64,000 nucleotides of DNA from Sphingomonas sp. (GCF_026460985.1 NZ_JAPKNM010000094.1:53555-117554), one strand, 5' to 3'; counted from the stretch's first letter, positions 52,712-62,055 are shown. Program-made: numbers and translations. The notes: generated by a model not told the origin, from the sequence alone.

Positions 52712-52883
52712 GTGAAATTTCCCGCTACGACACGACTGGGTTAGAGCCGCGCGCGTCCGGATGCGTTCAATGTGGGGAACCGATGCGGGGGATTTGAACC
52801 TGCCCCTGGCTTGGGGCCACCTATCGAGAGGTGACGGAGCATCGCAATTGAACCGGGGCGAGCAAGCGTTGGAAACGAGGGTC
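52712..52883. promoter_or_regulatory. Divergent promoter region of the radical-SAM cluster
   Basis: 172 bases between the GTG of the second radical SAM gene and the ATG of the HPr-kinase-like gene. Both transcripts of the cluster must start here or in the overlapping leader. No clear dyad or -10/-35 pair is visible, and no separate precursor-peptide frame with a ribosome site was found. Confidence 0.45.
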
Positions 52884-53810
52884 ATGGCGCGCGTGGCACC
52901 CCGCGCGCCGGTTCGAACCGTCACAAACCTGTTGGCGGTTCCGCTATCGATTGCGTGCGAAGACGAGGCGGTGCTTGCCCGAATCGACGCGCTGTGCAGG
53001 CGCTGGCAGTCGCCCGGCAGCGACGATGGGAGGCGAGGCCTGCAGCTGGAGGTAGAGGTCGACGAACCGGCTCGGTCGGGAGGTGCCATCAGCCTGAACG
53101 TGCGCCATGCGCGGCTGCAATTGAGTGGATCGGAAGCACAAGGCTGGGCCGATGCCCGACTGGGCCTCGCGAAATGCGTGGTGGCGAGGAACTGGGTCGA
53201 TTCCCACCGGTTCCTCGACGAAATCATCGAGCCGTTGCTGCTCTTCCTGCTCAGCCACGAAGACCGGACACCGATTCATGCGTCGGCATGCATGATCGAC
53301 GGTATGGCGATGATCCTGGCCGGGCCCTCGGGATCGGGCAAGAGCTGCCTTGCCCATGCCGCTCGCCAGGCCGACCTTCCCGTGCTTTCCGACGACACGG
53401 TCCATGTGCAGCTTCGTCCGCATTTGCGGCTATGGGGCCTGCCGCGCCCGATCCACCTCTATCCGGGCGATGCGCCGGACGACGATAGCCCGCTGCGATG
53501 GCGCAACGGCAAGCTGAAGCGCTCGATCGCGAGCGCCGACTGTCGACCGCTCATGGCCGTACGCGCCGTGCTGTGTTTGCTCGAGCGCGGCGATACGGTC
53601 GTGCTCGAAATCCGCGAACCGCACGAGGCGTCTCCGCTCCTGCCAGACCTTGAGCCGGGCTTCGATCTTCTGGCGGCGCAGAGCCGCGAAGCCTATGCAG
53701 CGCTCTCTGCGCGCGGCTATGCCCGGCTCACGCTCGGCACCGATCCGGCTCAGGCGATCGCGGTGTTGCGCTCTCATGCCGGAGCGCTGGCGCAAATCGC
53801 CGCGCCATGA
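52884..53810 (+). CDS. HPr kinase-like (HprK-related) P-loop protein
   Basis: Predicted 308 residues from ATG 52884 (in-frame ATGs at 52761 and 52770 are possible). Residues about 160-215 show the HprK fold: TPIHASACMIDGMAMILAGP, Walker A GPSGSGKS, and LPVLSDDTVHVQ as the Asp pair. The domain order and the RPIHLYPG region match the HprK-related kinases found in RiPP and exosortase gene clusters, not the true HPr kinase of sugar control. Its role there is unknown, perhaps phosphorylating a small protein or a sugar. Its stop overlaps the glycosyltransferase start (ATGA). Confidence 0.8.
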   Translation: MARVAPRAPVRTVTNLLAVPLSIACEDEAVLARIDALCRRWQSPGSDDGRRGLQLEVEVDEPARSGGAISLNVRHARLQLSGSEAQGWADARLGLAKCVVARNWVDSHRFLDEIIEPLLLFLLSHEDRTPIHASACMIDGMAMILAGPSGSGKSCLAHAARQADLPVLSDDTVHVQLRPHLRLWGLPRPIHLYPGDAPDDDSPLRWRNGKLKRSIASADCRPLMAVRAVLCLLERGDTVVLEIREPHEASPLLPDLEPGFDLLAAQSREAYAALSARGYARLTLGTDPAQAIAVLRSHAGALAQIAAP

Positions 53811-54949
53811 GCATCCGCGTGGTACAGATTTCCTGCACGCCTTCCGGCCCGGGATGGAGTCTCGACGAGCGCTTGCACCGCTGGCCCACGACCGCCGATA
53901 TCGCCAACGCCGTTGCCGGTGCGGGCGCCGACGTCACGGTGCTGCTGGCGGGAACCGAGCGGGAGGATCTTCGCCGAGGCAATATACTTTATCGCCAGTT
54001 CCCCCAGCTGCGCTGGCCGATGCTCGCCGACCCGTTCTGGTCACGCGCCGCGGGCCTGGCGCTGGCGCATCGCCCGGATATCATCCATGTCGCCGGGCTA
54101 GAGGCTCCGGTGCCGACGCGCGCGCTTTGCGCTTCTGGCATCCCGGTGCTCGTACAGGATCACGCCAGCAGGCCGAAGCGCCGGACGGCCGCGCTCTGGC
54201 GCTGGGGTCATAGCAGGATTGCGGGCGCGGCATTCACCGCCCGCGCCCAGGCGGATCCGTTCCTGAAGCGCAGGCAACTCCCCGCGCATGCCCAAATCTT
54301 CGTGATCCCAGAAAGCTCGAGCCGCTTCTCGATGGGGCGGCGCGATGAAGCGCGTGCGCGTTCCAACATCTTCGGCGCGCCCGCATTGTTGTGGGTCGGG
54401 CATCTGAACGCCAACAAGGATCCGCTGACGGTGCTCCGGGCGATCCGGCTGGCAAGGCCTTATCTGCCCGATCTCCAGCTCTGGTGCGCCTTTGGCGACG
54501 CGCCGCTCCTGCCGGAGATCAACGCGATGCTCGCCGACGATCCGAACCTCGGATCGCGAGTCCATCTGATGGGACGGCTTCCCCATAGCGAGATGGAAAC
54601 ACTCTATCGGGCGTGCGACGGGTTCGTCAGCGCAAGCCGGAGGGAAGGCTCTGGCTATGCGTTGATTGAAGCGCTTGCCTGTGGCCTTCGAGCTATCGTG
54701 ACCGATATCCCGTCCTTTCGTGAGTTGACCGGCAATGGGGTCGTTGGATCACTTGTGCCGATCGGCGATGCGGATGCGATGGCCGAGGCGCTCGTGTCGG
54801 AGTTCGGCGGAAGCGCGCATCGCAGCGAGGCGGGAAGCCGCGAGGTTCGCAGGCATTTCGATACGCATCTCAGCTTCGCGGCGATCGGCGCAAAGCTGAT
54901 GCACGCCTATGCGGTACTCGCCGCCGGATCGCGCCGCGCATGCGAATAG
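53807..54949 (+). CDS. Glycosyltransferase family 4 (cluster copy 1)
   Basis: Predicted 380 residues, GT-B fold. N-terminal acceptor half has HRPDIIHVAGLEAPVPTRAL. The C-terminal GT4 half has ALLWVGHLNANKDPLTVLRA, RVHLMGRLPHSEMETLYRAC and the nucleotide-sugar E-x7-E motif REGSGYALIEALACGLRAIV. It moves a sugar from a nucleotide donor to an unknown acceptor with retention of configuration. Start and end both overlap neighbours (4 bases with hprK-like, 10 with the next transferase). Confidence 0.9.
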   Translation: MSIRVVQISCTPSGPGWSLDERLHRWPTTADIANAVAGAGADVTVLLAGTEREDLRRGNILYRQFPQLRWPMLADPFWSRAAGLALAHRPDIIHVAGLEAPVPTRALCASGIPVLVQDHASRPKRRTAALWRWGHSRIAGAAFTARAQADPFLKRRQLPAHAQIFVIPESSSRFSMGRRDEARARSNIFGAPALLWVGHLNANKDPLTVLRAIRLARPYLPDLQLWCAFGDAPLLPEINAMLADDPNLGSRVHLMGRLPHSEMETLYRACDGFVSASRREGSGYALIEALACGLRAIVTDIPSFRELTGNGVVGSLVPIGDADAMAEALVSEFGGSAHRSEAGSREVRRHFDTHLSFAAIGAKLMHAYAVLAAGSRRACE

Positions 54950-56055
54950 CGCTGCTCGTTCCCGGCGGCGTCGATCGCACCGGCACGGAGCGGGTGATCC
55001 CGTGCCTGCTCTGGTTGATCGAAGGGCTGGTCGCCGCCGGGCACGAGGTGATGGTGTTCGCCGCGCGTCAGGAGCGTCTGCCGGCGCAATGGGAGCTGCT
55101 CGGTGCGCGCGTCCACAATATCGGGCGCCGCCCCGGGGCCCCGCGCATGCTGGCGGCGTTGTTCGCCGAGCATCGCAGGGCACGTTTCGACGCGATCCAC
55201 GCCTTTTGGGCCCAGGGATGCGGGGTTGCGGGCGGCATCGCGGGACGGGTTCTCGGCATTCGCAGCGTCCTAACGCTGCCGGGCGGCGATCTCGAGGCGC
55301 TTCGCGATATCGGCTACGGCGGCAGATTGACCCTGCGCGGCCGCTTCGAGGGGTGGCTGGCCACGCGGCTTGCCGACAAGGTCACGGCTCCGAGCAATCA
55401 TCTATGCGATCGCGCCGCGCGTCTCGGGATCAGTGCCACCTTCCTCCCTCTCGGCGTTGCCTTGGATCATTGGCCGCCGCGGTCGCCGCGCGCTCGCGAG
55501 CCTTCGGAACCGATCGCCCTTCTTCACGTCGCCAGCCTCAATCGGGTCAAGGACCAATCGATGCTGCTGCGGGCCATGCAGGCGCTTTCGGCTTCCGGGC
55601 AGCCTTTCGTGCTGACGGTGATCGGAGAGGACACGCTCGACGGCCAGATCCAGCGATTGGCGATGGCCCTCGGCATCGGCGCGTTCGTGCGCTTCATCGG
55701 TTTCGTGCCGCACCATGATCTACGCGCCTGGGTCGAACGCGCCGATCTGCTGGTGATGACGTCGCGTCATGAGGCGGGTCCGCTCGTGACGCTGGAAGCG
55801 GCCATTGCGGGCGTTCCCACAATTGGTACCGAGGTCGGGCATATCGCGGACTTCGCACCGACCGCCGCGGTCGCCATAGGCGTAGGCGATCACGACGCGC
55901 TGGCTGCGAATATTCGGCGCCTCGCCCAGGACGAGGCATTGCGGATGTCGATCGCCAGTGAAGCGCAGCGCCGCGCGCTCGCTTATGACGCCCAGAGGAC
56001 GGTGCGGGGGTTCTGCGCGCTCTATATCGGCGGGGAGGGGGAAATCAGCGCGTAA
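54940..56055 (+). CDS. Glycosyltransferase family 4 (cluster copy 2)
   Basis: Predicted 371 residues. GT4 pattern: GVDRTGTERVIPCLLWLIEG (the N-terminal 'GG.e..v..L' loop), DAIHAFWAQGCGVAGGIAG, LLHVASLNRVKDQSMLLRA, FVRFIGFVPHHDLRAWVERA and SRHEAGPLVTLEAAIAGVPT. It overlaps the first transferase by 10 bases. Its 3' end runs 11 bases into the 3' end of the leftward nucleotidyltransferase gene. The two transferases are dissimilar, so two different sugars or linkages are likely. Confidence 0.9.
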   Translation: MRIALLVPGGVDRTGTERVIPCLLWLIEGLVAAGHEVMVFAARQERLPAQWELLGARVHNIGRRPGAPRMLAALFAEHRRARFDAIHAFWAQGCGVAGGIAGRVLGIRSVLTLPGGDLEALRDIGYGGRLTLRGRFEGWLATRLADKVTAPSNHLCDRAARLGISATFLPLGVALDHWPPRSPRAREPSEPIALLHVASLNRVKDQSMLLRAMQALSASGQPFVLTVIGEDTLDGQIQRLAMALGIGAFVRFIGFVPHHDLRAWVERADLLVMTSRHEAGPLVTLEAAIAGVPTIGTEVGHIADFAPTAAVAIGVGDHDALAANIRRLAQDEALRMSIASEAQRRALAYDAQRTVRGFCALYIGGEGEISA

Positions 56056-57286
56056 AGCCTCTACGGAGCGCGCGGCGGATGAATTCGCCATAGCGCGCCG
56101 GGATCTGCCGCCAGGGAAGATCGGGCACGAGATCCGCTCCGATCTGTCGCACATGCTCCAGTGCCCCGCTCGCCCACATGTAATGCACCCGTAACGAACT
56201 GCTATCCAGGCATTGCGCGCCGGCGGGCGTGCGGTCGCGCACCCATTGCCGCACGCGCGGGGGCGATGCCTGGGCGCAGATCTCGATCACGCTTGCGGGA
56301 ACGGTTCCCGGAGCCAGCTTCTCGACCAGGGCCAGCGCCGGGAAAGCGATCCCCAGCGCCTGGCTCCTGGTTCCCAGCTCGATGAAGGCATCCCAATCGA
56401 GATTTCCCGTCCGGGAATCCTGGCGGATCACCAGTACCAGATCGACAAGGCGAACAAGCGAAAGGTTCACTCGGACGGCCGCGCCGATATGCGAAGCCAG
56501 ATGCAGCAGCAAGGCAGGCTGCGCGAGTGTCGTGGCATTGCGATCGAGCGGCCAATCCGATGCGCGAAACGGGCCCACCAGCTGGTCGAGCGATGTCTTG
56601 GATGCCCCGCTCGCCGGTTTCTGGTCGATGGAATGGTGCAGGTCTATCGACCACGGGTCTTCGGCATGTGCGAGCAACAGCGAACGAACCGCACGGGAAA
56701 TGCCCGCCAAGGCCCAGGTCGTCTCCTTGTAGTTTCGGGAAATCAACTCGAACCCGTTGGATGCGAGAACTTCCTCGGCAACTTCCTGATCGGCGCCACC
56801 ACCAGTCAGTAGGTCGATATCCGAAACCGGCCGGGTGCCGGGCTCGGGAAAATAGGCGAAGGCGAGATGCATGCCCTTGAGCACGGTGACGTCCACGCCG
56901 GACGCTGCCAGCAAGCCGACGACATCGCGCGCCCGTTTCGCAAGCATGGCCATCCGACGACGATTATGATCGAGATGAAGCGCGAGAAGTGCGGCCGCAT
57001 CGGTATCGGCCAGGACCAGGCCTTTTTCGATCCAGTAGCCGACGAGCGGACCTACGCCGCTCGTATAGGCGGCCAGGCTGAGCGCTGGAATGTCGTGCAG
57101 CGCCTCCAGCCTGGCAGGAGCGCCGGAGAGCACTTGCCGAATGACTGCTTCCAGCGCTTCCAATGCGCCGCGCCAGGCGCGTGGCGCGATGTCCGGCCAT
57201 AGCCACAGCACCTTGCCGTTGCGGCGCGCCCATATCTGGCGCGCCTCGAACGTTTCTGGTGAGATCTCGAAATCCCTAGCGTCCAT
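56045..57286 (-). CDS. Uncharacterised nucleotidyltransferase family protein (NTP_transf_5)
   Basis: Predicted 413 residues from ATG 57286 (TTG 57301 is also in frame). The nucleotidyltransferase-fold core lies at about 140-185: VDVTVLKGMHLAFAYFPE, then GTRPVSDIDLLTGGG with the two metal-binding Asp residues, and WSIDLHHSIDQKP. The surrounding helices are typical of this large family, which occurs in RiPP, lasso peptide and exosortase/capsule clusters with HprK-like proteins. The substrate is unknown. The presence here next to HprK-like and sulfotransferase genes repeats that known association without the peptide-making genes. Confidence 0.82.
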   Translation of the reverse strand: MDARDFEISPETFEARQIWARRNGKVLWLWPDIAPRAWRGALEALEAVIRQVLSGAPARLEALHDIPALSLAAYTSGVGPLVGYWIEKGLVLADTDAAALLALHLDHNRRRMAMLAKRARDVVGLLAASGVDVTVLKGMHLAFAYFPEPGTRPVSDIDLLTGGGADQEVAEEVLASNGFELISRNYKETTWALAGISRAVRSLLLAHAEDPWSIDLHHSIDQKPASGASKTSLDQLVGPFRASDWPLDRNATTLAQPALLLHLASHIGAAVRVNLSLVRLVDLVLVIRQDSRTGNLDWDAFIELGTRSQALGIAFPALALVEKLAPGTVPASVIEICAQASPPRVRQWVRDRTPAGAQCLDSSSLRVHYMWASGALEHVRQIGADLVPDLPWRQIPARYGEFIRRALRRGFTR

Positions 57287-57429
57287 CGGCGCGATGCCCA
57301 ATCGCCAACCACGACTTTGTGCTCATCTTCGCAACCGCCCGCCGCCGCAATTTCATGACCGGCGCACACATGGACGAAACTGTGGACTTCCTCGCCATGT
57401 CGGTGAGTGACGGCCAGATGCCCGAAGGT

Positions 57430-58530
57430 TCAAGCCAGGTCGCGCACCACCTTCCGATAATAGATCCGGGCGACTTCGAGACAGACTCTTTCGAATGCGG
57501 ACCAAGGCGGGGGTCGAGAGAATGGCGCCGCGTAAGAGCTGTTGGGAGACGCGGGCAAGCCGGCGACCGATTGTTCCTGGAGCGCGGGGTGATCGGCGAT
57601 CCCGAGAAAGCGCGCCACCCGCCGCATCGTGCCGACTCGATCCCCGACGAGGGCGTCATATGACACTATGAGATATTGATCGTCCGGCGCCGCCCGCATG
57701 AAGTGGCGGCAGATGCGATATGAGCGGATCATTTCGCGAAACGCTGCTGTCATGGACGCGGCGTCGGCATTCGAATGCGGCAACAACGCCCGATATGATG
57801 CAGCCGCGCCCTTCGGGTCTCGCACGACATGGATGACCCTGGCTTGTGGGAACATCTGCCAGATTCTCGGCAAATGGCGCTCGGTTCCCGGTGTTTTCTC
57901 GATCCACCAGGCCAGATCGTCGAAGACCTGCCCACGCGTCTTGGCGAATGCGCAGGCTATCGCCGCGAGGTCCGCAGCCGGCACCAGGGCATCGCGCAGC
58001 AGCGTCGCATGGTTCGCATAGCAGCGCGCGAAGTCCGCGTAGGGAGATATGCTTTCGGTGCTCCGTCCCAACAACCAAAAAGGCGGCTGATTGATCGGAT
58101 TGACCAATCGACGCAGCCATTCGCGCCCGACGAAGGAAAGCCTTTGGTCCCATGTGCGCGACGCGACCTTTCTTTCCATCGCGCCGAAATAGCTCGCTTC
58201 CGCAGGTAGGACGCAGAGTGCAGGGTGCCCGTCAAGAAGGTCCCGGACCAACGTCGTACCACTCCGATGCGCCCCGCAGATGAATGTTGGCTGCCGGGCG
58301 AACGCGATTGTCGCGTCGATGACGGCGTCATCTAGCGGATTCGGTGCCTTCTCGACAAACTCCCAGACCGCATCGCTCCATCGTTCGCCTGCGTGCTGCC
58401 ACTCGGGTGCGAACTGCTGCTGCGTGCGATGATCCACCAGGCGCGCGTCCAACTCCGCTTCAAGCGGGAGCAGGCGCGAAAAGTCCCGTGTGTCGCTATT
58501 CGCTAAGTCCGACAGGGAAGAGTCCTCCAA
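57430..58530 (-). CDS. PAPS-dependent sulfotransferase family protein
   Basis: Predicted 366 residues. The 5'-phosphosulfate loop FICGAHRSGTTLVRDLLDGH and the 3'-phosphate motif ARVIHVVRDPKGAAASYRAL are both complete. FDDLAWWIEKTPGTERHLPR lies between them, as in Sulfotransfer_3 proteins. It should move sulfate from PAPS to a hydroxyl of a sugar or small molecule. The TTG at 58530 is the first start in frame; the true start is uncertain because the GGAGG of TTGGAGGAC could serve a slightly later start. The gap of 143 bases to the nucleotidyltransferase holds no gene. Confidence 0.87.
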   Translation of the reverse strand: MEDSSLSDLANSDTRDFSRLLPLEAELDARLVDHRTQQQFAPEWQHAGERWSDAVWEFVEKAPNPLDDAVIDATIAFARQPTFICGAHRSGTTLVRDLLDGHPALCVLPAEASYFGAMERKVASRTWDQRLSFVGREWLRRLVNPINQPPFWLLGRSTESISPYADFARCYANHATLLRDALVPAADLAAIACAFAKTRGQVFDDLAWWIEKTPGTERHLPRIWQMFPQARVIHVVRDPKGAAASYRALLPHSNADAASMTAAFREMIRSYRICRHFMRAAPDDQYLIVSYDALVGDRVGTMRRVARFLGIADHPALQEQSVAGLPASPNSSYAAPFSRPPPWSAFERVCLEVARIYYRKVVRDLA

Positions 58531-58693
58531 GATACCAGGTCGCGGCCTAGCAGGGCTTCGATCTTCACCATTTGCGGCAAGAAACGCATACAGGGCGAAA
58601 TAGCAAAATCGACCTTCGCGACAAAGTGCCGCGATATGTCCGCTTGGCTTCTAGTTCTCATTCATCCCCGCGGAGCGCGGTTCTCATCGCGCT

Positions 58694-59134
58694 TCACATC
58701 CGCAGCGCGGCGTCGCTGGCGAGCTTGTCCGCGCGCTCATTGTCCGGATGGCCGGCGTGACCCTTGACCCACACCCATTCGACGCGGTGCGGCTTGGCGG
58801 CGGCGAGCAGTTCCTGCCACAGATCGGCGTTCTTGACCGGCTTCTTGTCCGCGGTCCTCCAGCCGTTCTTGAGCCAGCCGTGGATCCACTTGGTCAGGCC
58901 GTCCATCACGTAGCGGCTGTCGGTGGAGAGCGTCACGCGGCACGGGCGCTTGAGCGCACCCAGCCCCTGGATCGCCGCCATCAGCTCCATGCGATTGTTG
59001 GTCGTGTGCGGCTCGCCGCCCGACAATTCCTTCTCGACGCCGCCCATGCGCAGCACCGCGCCCCAGCCGCCGCGCCCGGGATTGCCCTTGCACGCGCCGT
59101 CGGTGGCGATCTCGACATGCTGGAGTTCGGTCAC
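58694..59134 (-). CDS. rnhA: Ribonuclease HI
   Basis: Predicted 146 residues. Cuts the RNA strand of RNA-DNA hybrids. Catalytic residues are visible: Asp in [17 protein letters not shown], Glu in [15 protein letters not shown], Asp in [12 protein letters not shown], and the His/Asp end in [20 protein letters not shown] start overlaps the thrB stop (GTGA), a frequent gene pair in alphaproteobacteria. The 163 bases upstream of the neighbouring sulfotransferase (58531-58693) hold nothing recognisable. Confidence 0.97.
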   Translation of the reverse strand: MTELQHVEIATDGACKGNPGRGGWGAVLRMGGVEKELSGGEPHTTNNRMELMAAIQGLGALKRPCRVTLSTDSRYVMDGLTKWIHGWLKNGWRTADKKPVKNADLWQELLAAAKPHRVEWVWVKGHAGHPDNERADKLASDAALRM

Positions 59135-60087
59135 GCGAAGATCCTTGCCCCCTGTTCGGCATAGAAATCGAGCCGGCGCAGATAGGCGAGCGGATCCTTC
59201 CGCGTCACCAGCGCGTCGGCGGGCGTGTTGAGCCAGTCCCAGGCGCGGGTGAGCAGGAAGCGGATCGCCGCGCCCTCGGCGAGCACCGGCAAAGCGGCGC
59301 GCTCCTCGGGGAGCAAAGCGAAATTGGCCGCATAGCCCTCGACCAGCGCGCGCCCGACCGCGTCGTCATACTGCGCGCCGGTGGCATCGAACGCCCAGGC
59401 GCCGTGCATCACCGCGAGATCGTAGGCCCGCACCTCGGTGCAGGCGAAATAGAAGTCGATCAGCCCGGTGACCCGGTCGCCGAGCATCAGCACGTTGTCG
59501 GGAAACAGATCGGCGTGGATCGCAGCGCGCGGCAGGTCGCGCGGCCAGCTTGCCAACAATTTGTCCAGAGCCTTGTCCACATGGTCGTAGAGGCCGGGCC
59601 GGATCGAATCCATCGCGCGCCCGCAGCGCTCGAACAAAGGGCGCCAGTCGTCGGGGCCGAGCGAATTGGCGCGCTCGGGCGCGAAGTCTCGCAGCGCCTC
59701 GTGCATCCGCCCCATCGCAGCGCCGGCGGCGTGCGCCTGGCGCGACGTCGGGTGCGACACCGACACGCCGGAGAGGAACTGGATCAGGCAGGCGGGGCGC
59801 CCCTCGATCTCGTGGATGGTGCGGCCCGTGCGGTCGGGCACCGCCGGAGGGACGGGCAGGCCGCGATCGGCGAGATGGTCGAGTAGCGCGAGGAAGAAGG
59901 GCAGGTCCTCCGCGGACACCCGCTTCTCGTACAGCGTCAGGATGAAGCGGCTCTTGGTGGTGTCGACGAGGTAGTTGGAATTCTCCACCCCCTCGGCGAT
60001 GCCCTTGGCCGAGACGAGCTCGCCCATGTCGAACTTCGCGAGAAAGTCCGAAAGCGCCTCGGCCGAGACCTGTGTGTAGACCGCCAA
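59131..60087 (-). CDS. thrB: Homoserine kinase (ThrB, APH-like type)
   Basis: Predicted 318 residues. This is the aminoglycoside-phosphotransferase-fold ThrB of alphaproteobacteria, phosphorylating homoserine in threonine synthesis. [42 protein letters not shown] with the catalytic Asp, and [20 protein letters not shown] (metal Asp). TTG 60087 is chosen because the family starts [17 protein letters not shown] lies just upstream. The frame upstream to 60153 is repeat DNA. Confidence 0.95.
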   Translation of the reverse strand: MAVYTQVSAEALSDFLAKFDMGELVSAKGIAEGVENSNYLVDTTKSRFILTLYEKRVSAEDLPFFLALLDHLADRGLPVPPAVPDRTGRTIHEIEGRPACLIQFLSGVSVSHPTSRQAHAAGAAMGRMHEALRDFAPERANSLGPDDWRPLFERCGRAMDSIRPGLYDHVDKALDKLLASWPRDLPRAAIHADLFPDNVLMLGDRVTGLIDFYFACTEVRAYDLAVMHGAWAFDATGAQYDDAVGRALVEGYAANFALLPEERAALPVLAEGAAIRFLLTRAWDWLNTPADALVTRKDPLAYLRRLDFYAEQGARIFA

Positions 60088-60101
60088 CCGCTCCCCCTCT
60101 T

Positions 60102-60195
60102 CGTCATCCCCGCGAAAGCGGGGACCCATCTCCCGGATGGGCCGCGGATACAACCGCAGTTGTGCTTGGGGAAGCGATAGGAGATGGGATGACGG
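60102..60195. repeat. Palindromic repeat between thrB and ispH
   Basis: CGTCATCCCCGCGAAAGCGG at 60102 and GGGATGACG ending at 60194 form the outer arms; GGGACCCATCTCC pairs with GGAGATGGG. CCCCGCGAAAGCGGGG is a tight inner hairpin. This is the common 'TCATCCCCGCGAAAGCGGGGA' extragenic repeat type. It covers the ispH stop side and ends next to the thrB start. Confidence 0.78.
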
Positions 60196-60201
60196 TAAGG
60201 A

Positions 60202-61155
60202 CTATGCCGCTTCCAGGCCGCGGGGAAGCTTGAAGACGACGCTCTCGGCGATCGTCTCGACTTCGCGCTCGGCCACGTCGAAGCGCGTGCCGAGCCGCTC
60301 GACGACCTCGCGCACCAGCAGTTCCGGCGCCGAGGCTCCCGCGGTGAGCCCGACCGTGCGCACGCCTTCGAACCAGGCGAAGTCGATGTCGTCGGCGCGC
60401 TGGATCAGCGTCGCTTCGGTCCCGTTCCGCACCGCGACTTCGACGAGGCGCATCGAGTTGGACGATTTGGGCGAGCCGATCACCAGCACCAGATCGACCT
60501 GCTCGGCGAGCGCCTTGACCGCGCTCTGGCGGTTCGAAGTGGCGTAGCAGATGTCGTCGGCGCCGGGCGCGAGGATCGCGGGGAAACGGCGCTTGAGCAC
60601 CGCGAGCACGGCCGCGGTATCGTCGACCGAGAGCGTGGTCTGGGTGAGGAACGCCAGATTGTCCGGATCGGCGATCGCGACCGCCTCCGCGTCCTCCACC
60701 GTCTCGACCAGCGTCATCGCGCCTTCGGGCACCTGGCCGAAGGTACCGATCACCTCGGGATGCCCGGCATGGCCGATGAACAGGATGTGCCGCCCGGACG
60801 CGACCAGCCGCTCGGCCTGGCGGTGGACCTTCGAGACCAGGGGGCAGGTCGCGTCGAGATAGGAGAGACCGCGCTCGGTCGCCTTGGCGGGCACCGCCTT
60901 GGGCACGCCGTGCGCCGAGAACACCACCGGCACGTCGTCGGGTACCTGGTCGAGCTCCTCGACGAAGATCGCGCCCTTCGCCTTGAGGCTGTCGACGACA
61001 TATTTGTTGTGGACGATCTCGTGGCGCACATAGACCGGCGCGCCGTATTTCTCGATCGCCAGTTCGACGATGCGGATCGCGCGGTCGACGCCCGCGCAGA
61101 AGCCGCGCGGCGCGGCGATGAGCAGTTCGAGCGGCGGTTTCCGGGTCGCGTCCAT
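60202..61155 (-). CDS. ispH: 4-hydroxy-3-methylbut-2-enyl diphosphate reductase
   Basis: Predicted 317 residues. Last step of the MEP isoprenoid pathway, making IPP and DMAPP with a [4Fe-4S] cluster. The three cluster cysteines are in [25 protein letters not shown] and [24 protein letters not shown] and FSAHGVP give the substrate His residues, and TQTTLS and [16 protein letters not shown] are also typical. It lies 114 bases from thrB start with a palindromic repeat between, as in the common ispH-thrB-rnhA order. Confidence 0.97.
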   Translation of the reverse strand: MDATRKPPLELLIAAPRGFCAGVDRAIRIVELAIEKYGAPVYVRHEIVHNKYVVDSLKAKGAIFVEELDQVPDDVPVVFSAHGVPKAVPAKATERGLSYLDATCPLVSKVHRQAERLVASGRHILFIGHAGHPEVIGTFGQVPEGAMTLVETVEDAEAVAIADPDNLAFLTQTTLSVDDTAAVLAVLKRRFPAILAPGADDICYATSNRQSAVKALAEQVDLVLVIGSPKSSNSMRLVEVAVRNGTEATLIQRADDIDFAWFEGVRTVGLTAGASAPELLVREVVERLGTRFDVAEREVETIAESVVFKLPRGLEAA

Positions 61156-61271
61156 GACAGGGCGCGCTCTACGCGATTGCTTGCGCGCGCGAAAGGCGGT
61201 TCCTATGGTGCCCGCCGTTTCCGGGCCCCGCGATGCGAGGCCCGTTGTTCCGTCTGAAAGGTGTACCGCCC

Positions 61272-61910
61272 GTGTCGCTCGCCAAGCTCGCCGTCCCCGC
61301 CCTGATCCTGCTGGCCGCCGGCGGCTGCTCCCGCACCGGCGAGATCGCCGAGGGCGGCATCACCGCGGTGCGCTCGGCCTGCCCGCATGTCGGCGTCCCC
61401 GCCGGCACCGGCGACGTCACGCTGTTCAACCCGGCGAACAGCCGCGAGGCGAGCGCGATCGACGTGACCGCGGTGCTCACCAACGTCCAGTCGACCTGCG
61501 ACGAAACCGGCCCGCAGATCCAGACCAACGTCACCTTCGACGTGCTGGCGCGGCGCAACCAGCCCGGGCCGGCGCGCGACGTGACCTTGCCCTATTTCAT
61601 CACCGTGGTGCGCGGCGGCAACGCGGTCACCGCCAAGCGCATCGGCCAGGTGACGGTGCGCTTCGCAGAAGGCCAGCTCCGCGCGCAGGCGAGCGGGCAG
61701 GGGAGCGCCAATATCGATCGCGCCGCGGCGACTCTGCCGGAGGAAGTGCGCCGGCGGCTGACCGAGCGCCGCAAGGCGGGCGACCAGGCCGCGGCGATGG
61801 ACCCGCTCGCCGATCCGGCGATCCGTCAGGCGGTGCTCGCCTCGACCTTCGAGGCGCTGGTCGGCTTCCAGCTGACCGAGGACCAGCTGAAGTACAACGT
61901 CACGCGCTAA
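61272..61910 (+). CDS. Conserved hypothetical lipoprotein
   Basis: Predicted 212 residues from GTG 61272, with AAAGGTG about 8 bases upstream; an earlier ATG at 61233 has no ribosome site. Lipobox LLAAGGC (Cys about 19). The mature part is beta-rich: [65 protein letters not shown], ending [10 protein letters not shown] and [11 protein letters not shown]. No named family is recognised; similar proteins are frequent in sphingomonads as far as the pattern goes. Location beside ispH and gcv gives no function. Confidence 0.75.
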   Translation: MSLAKLAVPALILLAAGGCSRTGEIAEGGITAVRSACPHVGVPAGTGDVTLFNPANSREASAIDVTAVLTNVQSTCDETGPQIQTNVTFDVLARRNQPGPARDVTLPYFITVVRGGNAVTAKRIGQVTVRFAEGQLRAQASGQGSANIDRAAATLPEEVRRRLTERRKAGDQAAAMDPLADPAIRQAVLASTFEALVGFQLTEDQLKYNVTR

Positions 61911-61914
61911 ACTG

Positions 61915-62055
61915 ATTCCCCTCCCTGCAAGGGAGGGGCTAGGGGTGGGTGAGAATAAGGTCGGGCTCGATGCCCGGCCTTTTCTTTTGCGGCGGCGTTG
62001 CGAGGCTCGCTGCGCTCGCCACCCACCCCCGACCCCTCCCTTGCAGGGAGGGGAG
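61915..62055. repeat. CTCCCC palindromic repeat containing a terminator
   Basis: Left arm 61915-61950 (ATTCCCCTCCCTGCAAGGGA and on) and inverted right arm 62021-62055 match at all but about three positions. It begins 5 bases after the stop of the lipoprotein gene. The centre contains the terminator listed separately. Same family as 23237-23386 and 26575-26679. Confidence 0.85.
61959..61988 (+). terminator. Rho-independent terminator inside the repeat
   Basis: GGTCGGGC (61959-61966), loop TCGAT, GCCCGGCC (61972-61979), then TTTTCTTTT. Eight-base stem with one G-T pair and a strong T run. It ends the lipoprotein transcript before the glycine riboswitch. Confidence 0.8.

Noticed and set aside
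57302..57663. Possible small gene (PqqD or precursor peptide) between nucleotidyltransferase and sulfotransferase genes
   Set aside because: All three frames on both strands were read. Those that stay open overlap the sulfotransferase on the opposite strand and have no PqqD or leader pattern.
45080..58530. Lasso peptide cluster
   Set aside because: HprK-like, NTP_transf_5 and sulfotransferase genes fit, but there is no Asn-synthetase-like cyclase, no B protease or PqqD-like protein and no precursor, so it cannot be called one.
60088..60153. Longer thrB with a start at 60153
   Set aside because: The added residues (GPRFRGDDEE and so on) are translated extragenic repeat sequence, not protein.
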